Assembly (NCBI GenBank): GCA_937885815.1
Contig: CALABM010000003.1
Coordinates: 1-10,051 of the forward strand
Direction of reading: 5' to 3'
Origin: an uncultured Verrucomicrobiales bacterium
GTDB taxonomy: Bacteria > Verrucomicrobiota > Verrucomicrobiia > Verrucomicrobiales > Akkermansiaceae
Length of the DNA: 10,051 nt
Shown: positions 6,501 to 10,051 of the stretch, piece by piece
How the letters are laid out: every line of letters begins with the position of its first letter
How positions within the stretch are numbered: position 1 is the stretch's first letter
Translations under genes and position numbers: made by a program
The notes under the pieces: model-generated
Told to the model about the DNA's origin: nothing
Database searches by the model: none
Seen by the model: the letters and a program-made list of their open reading frames with translations, nothing else

Positions 6501-6669
6501 GCTCAATTTTGCAGCCGCTCCGATATCCCCATAAAACGCGCCGCAGGGCAGGGGGCTGCTATCCCGCTTGCTCTCCTTCCCCTCATCCACGCCACAAACG
6601 CGCTGCAAGGCCCCTCTGAGCCTCTTTGAATGGGGGAATCATAAAACTATCCACTGCACCCACCGGCGC

Positions 6670-6811
6670 GCCCCTTGCAAGCTGTTCCTTCAGCGGAGCC
6701 AGTACCCTTGAAAGAGTCTTCCCCTGATCCGAAGACCAGGGGAAGCCCAACTACCCTATGAAATGGACCCTTATGGACCCAAGAACCGGTTTTACGTCTG
6801 GTTCCAAGGAC
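6670..6811 (-). ncRNA. Candidate structured small RNA, possibly 6S-like
   Basis: Read on the minus strand, this segment begins about 7 nt downstream of a perfect sigma-70 promoter and folds into a rod. The ends pair (GUCCUUG at 6811-6805 with CAAGGGGC at 6677-6670, one bulged G). Next come GUUCUU (6786-6781) with AGGAAC (6689-6684), and GGGUCC (6780-6775) with GGCUCC (6700-6695, one mismatch). The tip is a 12-bp stem closed by UUCG (6745-6718, loop 6733-6730). Large internal loops separate the helices. A closed end, an asymmetric internal bubble and a long terminal stem are the general plan of 6S RNA, the RNA that binds sigma-70 RNA polymerase. The core is about 142 nt against the usual 180-200, and no terminator defines the 3' end, so the transcript may be longer. 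It does not carry the conserved motifs of SRP RNA, tmRNA or RNase P RNA. That an RNA is made is likely; the 6S identity is a guess. Confidence 0.5.
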
Positions 6812-6817
6812 GCGCGA

Positions 6818-6846
6818 ATTATAGCGCCCTCCAGCTGTTTTGTCAA
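6818..6846 (-). promoter_or_regulatory. Perfect-consensus sigma-70 promoter for the minus-strand RNA
   Basis: On the minus strand TTGACA (6846-6841) and TATAAT (6823-6818) are separated by exactly 17 bp. The expected start is near 6811, a G. The stretch between the -10 box and the start is GC-rich (CGCGC), as in stringently controlled stable-RNA promoters. The DNA upstream (6847-6890) is rich in A and T, like an UP element. No protein-coding frame of note lies downstream, which points to an RNA gene. Confidence 0.85.
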
Positions 6847-6974
6847 TCGTAAAATTTGATATTCCGTAGCTTTTTTTGTTTGCGCTTTCCTTAGTTTCTT
6901 ATCCATAGAGCGTTACGTGAGCGCAAAACGCTGCTCCGCCTTCATTTGCCTGTAACTATTATGCCATTTCCACC

Positions 6975-7010
6975 TTTTTTTGAAGAAAAATCAATTTTTT
7001 GTGATTTTTT
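6975..7010 (+). promoter_or_regulatory. Phased A/T tracts upstream of the tRNA promoter
   Basis: Four runs of T or A (6975-6981, 6986-6990, 6995-7000, 7005-7010) are centred about 10 bp apart, one helical turn. They end 2 bp before the -35 box at 7013. Such phasing predicts intrinsic DNA bending and is typical of UP-element regions that boost stable-RNA promoters. Confidence 0.5.
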
Positions 7011-7012
7011 GC

Positions 7013-7041
7013 TTGCCAAACCGAAAACTTCGGTGTATACT
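7013..7041 (+). promoter_or_regulatory. Promoter of the tRNA-Ala gene, with a palindrome in the spacer
   Basis: TTGCCA (7013-7018) and TATACT (7036-7041) are 17 bp apart, close to sigma-70 consensus. The tRNA starts 35 nt after the -10 box. The spacer contains a perfect inverted repeat, CCGAA-AAC-TTCGG (7021-7033). It may be an operator or a chance hairpin. Between promoter and tRNA, CTCCCG (7043-7048) can pair with CGGGAG (7057-7062) in the precursor leader. Confidence 0.75.
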
Positions 7042-7076
7042 CCTCCCGTTCCCACCCGGGAGCACCCAAACAAAGC

Positions 7077-7149
7077 GGGGTATTAGCTCAGCTGGTAGAG
7101 CACTTCAATGGCATTGAAGGGGTCAGCGGTTCGAGTCCGCTATGCTCCA
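7077..7149 (+). tRNA. tRNA-Ala, anticodon GGC
   Basis: The 73-nt sequence folds as a canonical cloverleaf. The acceptor stem pairs GGGGTAT with ATGCTCC and includes the G3-U70 wobble pair that identifies alanine tRNA. The D arm contains AGCTCAGCTGGTAGAGC. The anticodon stem is CTTCA/TGAAG around loop ATGGCAT, giving anticodon GGC, which reads GCC and GCU codons. The T arm is GCGGTTCGAGTCCGC. The discriminator base is A7149. The 3' CCA is not encoded (GCC follows), so it must be added by CCA-adding enzyme. A promoter precedes it and a terminator follows, so it is a single-gene transcription unit. Confidence 0.97.
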
Positions 7150-7177
7150 GCCTCCGTTTTTTCGGAGAAAAAACTTC

Positions 7178-7216
7178 GGCTTGGCAAGCCTTTTGGTTTG
7201 CCAAGCCAACTTTTTT
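7178..7216 (+). terminator. Rho-independent terminator after tRNA-Ala
   Basis: The arms GGCTTGGCAAGCC (7178-7190) and GGTTTGCCAAGCC (7195-7207) form a 13-bp stem with one G-T pair and a TTTT loop. AAC and a run of six T residues follow (7211-7216). A weaker hairpin, CTCCG (7152-7156) with CGGAG (7163-7167) around six T residues, lies just before it. Confidence 0.9.
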
Positions 7217-7330
7217 ATCAAGTGATAACGAGATAAAAAAGGGAAGCTGCCACGCCAAAGCGGCAATGCCGCGGCGGCGGGCATATCACCGTTGCATATA
7301 TCATAACCGGTAAAAAATCCAATCTGCGCC

Positions 7331-7583
7331 ATGCCAGGCTCGTTTCACTACGTCTATATTCTCCGCGATGTTGCTACCGGCAAGCATCACTATACGGGCG
7401 TGACACAGGATTTGCAGGAGCGCTTAGCTATGCATAACTCCGGGCATGTTCCGCATACAATCCAAGTTTGCCCCATGGTATATTGAAACAGCTATTGCGT
7501 TCCGAGATAAAGAAAAGGCGTTTGCTTACGAGCGCTACATCAAATCCAGAGCTGGCAGAGCTTACGCTATAAAGCATTTTTGA
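7331..7583 (+). pseudogene. GIY-YIG nuclease-domain protein, broken by a one-base frameshift
   Basis: From ATG 7331 the frame encodes YVYILRDVATGKHHYTGVT, then LQERLAMHNSGHVPHT, the first half of a small GIY-YIG domain of the UPF0213/YhbQ type. The frame then runs into a TGA after about 50 codons. Dropping one A at 7459-7460 (ACAATCC to ACATCC) restores SKFAPWYIETAIAFRDKEKAF and AYERYIKSRAGRAYAIKHF, ending at TGA 7581-7583, about 83 residues in all. That is the normal length and order for this single-domain family, including the Tyr pair, the Arg of the ERL helix and the Glu of YERYIKS, which are the expected catalytic residues. An upstream stop at 7304 fixes the start; no Shine-Dalgarno sequence is seen. 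The cause is either a real inactivating insertion or a sequencing error. Confidence 0.88.
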
Positions 7584-7686
7584 GACGATAATGCCTCTGT
7601 GACAAATAAAGATGTTTCGAACTGGCAAACTACACAGAATCAGATGTTTAAGGCGCATTTTTCAGCGAGTAGCAACCTAAAATGAA

Positions 7687-7729
7687 ACATCGCTTGCAAG
7701 GGGATAAAAAGGCCACTTACAAGCGATGT
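7687..7729. repeat. Inverted repeat with 10-bp perfect arms
   Basis: ACATCGCTTG (7687-7696) pairs exactly with CAAGCGATGT (7720-7729), with 23 nt between the arms. No T run follows on either strand, so it is not an evident terminator. It could be an RNA hairpin, a protein-binding site or a dispersed repeat unit; one copy is seen here. Confidence 0.6.
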
Positions 7730-7804
7730 ATAGAGGGGCTTGCTCTGTCGTGGTTTCCGGGCGGGCTGTTCAAAGGATGTGAAGAAGATTCTGAACGGTA
7801 AATT

Positions 7805-7834
7805 GCAATTTGCAGGACAAATATTTCAAATTGC
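7805..7834. repeat. Inverted repeat with 8-bp arms
   Basis: GCAATTTG (7805-7812) pairs with CAAATTGC (7827-7834) across a 14-nt loop. It lies about 90 bp beyond the stop of the minus-strand lipoprotein gene and could stabilise that mRNA's end, but no T tract accompanies it. Confidence 0.4.
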
Positions 7835-7920
7835 GCTAATCGTTCCCACGCGTGATTTTGTTTACTTCATCTTAACAGTTGAAAATTGATTATATATTCC
7901 TAGACCACAGGCGCATTGAT

Positions 7921-8625
7921 TCAGTTAACCTCGTATATCGTGGAGGATTCGTGTTGTTGCTGCGTTACCTCACCTATGACCGAGGCCGGTATAGCCACGG
8001 TATAAATAGCGGTGTTGCAAACGACAACAAAGGGGATTTCCACAGCCCAAGATGCCCAGTAGAGAGCCCGCAGCGCATAATGCAGGGTTGAGCAGCGCTC
8101 TGTGCTGTAAATAATATTGACAAGGCCACCGGTCCAAAGCGCATCAGCCCAATCAGGGTCAGGATTCGGCTTGCATCGTACGGCATGGGTAAAATCAAAT
8201 TGCCCCACAGGAATCATGCGCGGAACGCTTTCCGGCGGAGCATCAGCATCAATTTGCAACAAAAGCTTTAAACCGTACTGGGTCATTAGCACCATGTATG
8301 TTTCGGCGGGAGTGGCCTCGATAAGCTCGGGCGTGCATTTATTGAAGGCAAAGAGCGATGATACCGGAGCATACATATCATGCCAAGTGAACAAGCCGGA
8401 CTCTTGCGGGATGAACTTCAAATCACACTTCACATAGTAGTTATCGCCGAGACGATAGATCTCAACCTCATGAGGGGATTGATACTTGCCGTAGGTTCTG
8501 GCCTCCTCTCGCCCTATCGCGTTAACAACTATCGGCAAATCTGAGCACAGACAGCTATTCAGCACCATCGCCGCAAGGCACAGGGCTGTGGTGGCTAGGA
8601 TTCTGGGGATGGTGGGCATGGTCAT
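7921..8625 (-). CDS. Predicted lipoprotein of unknown function
   Basis: The protein is 234 residues. An N-terminal hydrophobic segment (residues 8-22) leads to a lipobox, LNSC, with the lipidated cysteine expected at residue 25. The mature protein should be anchored to an envelope membrane. A mixed alpha/beta-looking middle follows, then a hydrophobic stretch at about 186-217 containing WAVEIPFVVVCNTAIY and VAIPASVIGEV. That tail loosely recalls the end of YceK/YidQ-type small lipoproteins; the resemblance is weak and the length is greater, so I leave the function open. ATG 8625 is used; a second Met at codon 3 is equally possible, and no Shine-Dalgarno sequence is seen. It starts 33 nt after the stop of the larger minus-strand membrane-protein gene and is probably its operon partner. 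Confidence 0.8.
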   Translation of the reverse strand: MTMPTIPRILATTALCLAAMVLNSCLCSDLPIVVNAIGREEARTYGKYQSPHEVEIYRLGDNYYVKCDLKFIPQESGLFTWHDMYAPVSSLFAFNKCTPELIEATPAETYMVLMTQYGLKLLLQIDADAPPESVPRMIPVGQFDFTHAVRCKPNPDPDWADALWTGGLVNIIYSTERCSTLHYALRALYWASWAVEIPFVVVCNTAIYTVAIPASVIGEVTQQQHESSTIYEVN

Positions 8626-8658
8626 AACGAATCGAGTCTCATCTTAGAGGAGATTTCT

Positions 8659-9864
8659 TCATTGGAGGCTTACTGCCCGAGAGTGCCTACGGGAGAGATA
8701 GACGGCAACTAACGCGGAAAGAACGGATAACACCGCCAGAGGCAGACGGAACTCCCACCGGAAGTCGAAGGGCAGCACAACGCCCAGCCCGAAAATGACA
8801 GTCGGCAAATACAGCAGAGCCGCCATGCGGCAGGAAAAACTGGGTCGGCAGAGGCTCAGACACCATATAAGCAGTGGTAACAAAAGCAAAAATAACACAA
8901 TGGGCGATACCGGGAAATCTATCATCAGCGGCAACATCTGATGGAGACTCAGCAGAAGCAAAACTACCACCACTACAGACAGCGAGGTCCATGACCAGGC
9001 TCCTTGCTTTGAGAGCGAGCGACAAAGACGAATGAACAGGGTCAACAGAGCCCACGCCGCTGGGGTACAAACTACTGCAGCCATGAATGAAAGGGTGAGT
9101 CCCAAGCCGTCATAACCATCCAAATTTCCGACATCCTGGGTTTTATCAAAGAACTCGCCCAACAGTTTAGCGGCGTGAGCATCGCTCATATCCAGCGTAT
9201 TTCCTCGCTGTCTAGCTACCACATACAGAGGGTAGGACAGAACACCGGGAGGCAGAGTCCGAAAGCGCAAATGAGCAAAGAGCTCAGTGGGCTGTTCGGC
9301 ATGTCGCCAGACTATAATACCGGGGTCCGGCGTTTCTCCCTTGTTCCGCAACACCTCCGGCCACTGCTCGCGTGGCGGCAACGGCAGCAGAGGAGATTCC
9401 CTATCCGGGGTAAGGAATCGGCCCGCATGCAAAAGAGTAAAGGCTCCCGAGCGCATTTTTGCCGGAGAAAAGTGGCTGGAGCGAATGCCATCCATCATTC
9501 CCTCCGACAGAAGGACATCTACATCTTCCTTGCATATAAATTGTGTACCTTCACTCTCACGGCCAAAATCAACAACATCACGGCTCAGCACAAGGTATCT
9601 GCCCCGTATACCGAACAAGGAATCCTCCACCTCCGCATCCGAATGAATCTCTGTGATCTTCAATTTCACCAGTTTACCCTCCAGCTCCGGGTTGACGGAG
9701 TTCACATCCGCCGCATAGATACGCTCCTGACAACACTGCTCCGGTGCCAGCGCGCAGCTGCAGCCCGCCGGCATCAGCAACAGCATTATCAGAAAACAAA
9801 GAAACACCGCGACCAGAGAAGCCGCTACGTTCTTACCTTTCATTGTGTGAGATTGTTGTTTCAT
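8659..9864 (-). CDS. Polytopic membrane protein resembling the TMEM43 family
   Basis: The protein is 401 residues. It has an N-terminal membrane segment (13-32), then a Cys-rich stretch (CSCALAPEQCC), a large soluble domain (about 50-250), and five hydrophobic segments at about 254-280, 294-312, 320-338, 347-364 and 374-390. This layout, plus NPELEGKLVKLK (58-69), DSLFGIRGRYLVLSRDV (81-97), a GRFL motif and the LRFRTLPP...YPLYVVARQRG segment (199-221), resembles TMEM43 proteins. Those carry EGKLV, an Fg...L.L.R.VE motif and a late soluble beta segment ahead of their C-terminal membrane helices. TMEM43 is a eukaryotic nuclear-envelope protein with bacterial relatives of unknown role. The usual MYQW after the R.VE motif is not kept here. 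ATG 9864 follows an AAGAGAAAG purine run; Met8 is an alternative start. The gene leads a probable two-gene operon with the lipoprotein. Confidence 0.8.
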   Translation of the reverse strand: MKQQSHTMKGKNVAASLVAVFLCFLIMLLLMPAGCSCALAPEQCCQERIYAADVNSVNPELEGKLVKLKITEIHSDAEVEDSLFGIRGRYLVLSRDVVDFGRESEGTQFICKEDVDVLLSEGMMDGIRSSHFSPAKMRSGAFTLLHAGRFLTPDRESPLLPLPPREQWPEVLRNKGETPDPGIIVWRHAEQPTELFAHLRFRTLPPGVLSYPLYVVARQRGNTLDMSDAHAAKLLGEFFDKTQDVGNLDGYDGLGLTLSFMAAVVCTPAAWALLTLFIRLCRSLSKQGAWSWTSLSVVVVVLLLLSLHQMLPLMIDFPVSPIVLFLLLLPLLIWCLSLCRPSFSCRMAALLYLPTVIFGLGVVLPFDFRWEFRLPLAVLSVLSALVAVYLSRRHSRAVSLQ

Positions 9865-9904
9865 CTTTCTCTTGACTTATATTAACACATCCCAGCCGCG
9901 AATC

Positions 9905-9974
9905 CGCAACAAAAAACAGCAGAAGATGCGTTTTTTTCTAATAAATAGACGCTCGCGGCAGGCATTTTGTTGCG
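9905..9974. repeat. Inverted repeat in the probable divergent promoter region
   Basis: CGCAACAAAA (9905-9914) and TTTTGTTGCG (9965-9974) are perfect complements 50 bp apart. A second pair, GCCGCGA (9895-9901) and TCGCGGC (9953-9959), interleaves with the first instead of nesting. The pairs could be paired operator half-sites upstream of the minus-strand membrane-protein gene, or chance. Confidence 0.4.
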
Positions 9975-9997
9975 AGTTTCCTGCATACTTGTTGCCG

Positions 9998-10051
9998 ATG
10001 GCGCAAAAAACGGGCTGCAAGGAGAGGATTCGCTCGAAGTGGAGCCCTTGG
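9998..10051 (+). CDS. Possible start of a gene running off the right edge
   Basis: ATG 9998 opens a frame of 18 codons, MAQKTGCKERIRSKWSPW, with no stop before the window ends. It is divergent from the minus-strand operon with a 133-bp gap, a plausible place for a new gene. The N-terminus is basic. No Shine-Dalgarno sequence is visible and 18 codons can be open by chance, so this is tentative and no product can be named. Confidence 0.25.
   Translation, partial: MAQKTGCKERIRSKWSPW

Larger units (their letters stand above)
7584..7920. other. Intergenic stretch without a supported gene
   Basis: No frame in these 337 bases has convincing coding character on either strand. It is more AT-rich than the ribosomal region. 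It contains two inverted repeats (7687-7729 and 7805-7834). It lies where the + strand GIY-YIG remnant and the minus-strand lipoprotein gene converge. No T-run terminator for the minus-strand operon could be found in it. Confidence 0.6.

Noticed and set aside
6396..6608. Minus-strand open frame of 70 codons
   Set aside because: It runs through the operon terminator and into rplN; the composition is Arg/Gly/Ser-rich without family features.
6600..6820. Identity of the minus-strand RNA as SRP RNA, tmRNA or RNase P RNA
   Set aside because: The SRP apical GGAA-type motif, the tmRNA tRNA-like ends and the RNase P GAGGAAAGUCC core were looked for and not found.
7123..7332. Minus-strand open frame of 69 codons
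   Set aside because: It overlaps the 3' end of the tRNA gene and its terminator hairpin, so it is a chance frame.
7450..7470. Programmed ribosomal frameshift in the GIY-YIG gene
   Set aside because: There is no slippery heptamer, stimulatory hairpin or internal Shine-Dalgarno sequence at the junction; a simple one-base insertion explains it.
7130..7920. Integrated element with attachment sites at the tRNA-Ala 3' end
   Set aside because: No second copy of the tRNA 3' end and no integrase gene are visible in the window.
9175..9885. Plus-strand open frame of 236 codons antisense to the membrane-protein gene
   Set aside because: The opposite strand encodes a coherent protein with a membrane layout and family-like motifs, while this frame gives a Gln/Arg/His-rich sequence without structure.
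9865..9905. Promoter for the minus-strand operon (TTGCGG and a TAATATAAG-like box)
   Set aside because: The spacing is 19 bp or more and the -10 box would leave almost no leader before ATG 9864; the evidence is too weak to annotate.
1..10051. CRISPR arrays, insertion sequences or replication origin
   Set aside because: No regularly spaced direct repeats, transposase frames or DnaA-box clusters were seen.

Overview
The window is bacterial chromosome dominated by a long ribosomal-protein cluster on the + strand (positions 1-6433). The gene order is end of fusA, then rpsJ-rplC-rplD-rplW-rplB-rpsS-[secreted coiled-coil ORF]-rplV-rpsC-rplP-rpmC-rpsQ-rplN. This is the S10 operon fused to the first genes of the spc operon. 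Three things depart from the textbook arrangement: no tuf gene lies between fusA and rpsJ, an unrelated exported protein is encoded between rpsS and rplV, and the cluster stops after rplN at a strong terminator. The rest of spc (rplX, rplE, rpsN and so on) does not follow.

The likely source is a member of the Verrucomicrobiota/PVC group, perhaps Akkermansia-like. This is an inference, about 50% sure. It rests on the direct fusA-rpsJ linkage, strong use of C-ending codons, many ribosomal genes without a Shine-Dalgarno sequence, and the style of the small lipoprotein and membrane-protein genes at the right end. No species can be named from the sequence alone.

Region 6434-7216 is a non-coding RNA zone. 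After the operon terminator, a perfect-consensus sigma-70 promoter on the minus strand (TTGACA, 17 bp, TATAAT) points at a strongly structured segment of about 140 nt. Its ends pair and its tip is a 12-bp stem with a UUCG loop, so it is a candidate 6S-like regulatory RNA. Divergent from it is a tRNA-Ala(GGC) gene. That gene has its own promoter with a palindrome between the -35 and -10 boxes, phased A/T tracts upstream, and a 13-bp terminator hairpin downstream.

Region 7217-10051 is accessory in character. It holds a small GIY-YIG nuclease gene broken by one extra base, about 340 bp of apparently non-coding DNA with two inverted repeats, and a probable two-gene minus-strand operon. That operon encodes a polytopic membrane protein resembling the TMEM43 family, followed by a predicted lipoprotein. 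A short open frame running off the right edge may be the start of a divergent gene.

Functionally, the left two thirds build the ribosome: the L2/L3/L4/L22/L23/L29 exit-tunnel and peptidyl-transferase neighbourhood, and the S3/S10/S19 head of the small subunit. The tRNA and candidate regulatory RNA also serve expression. The right third is unrelated envelope and mobile-type material.
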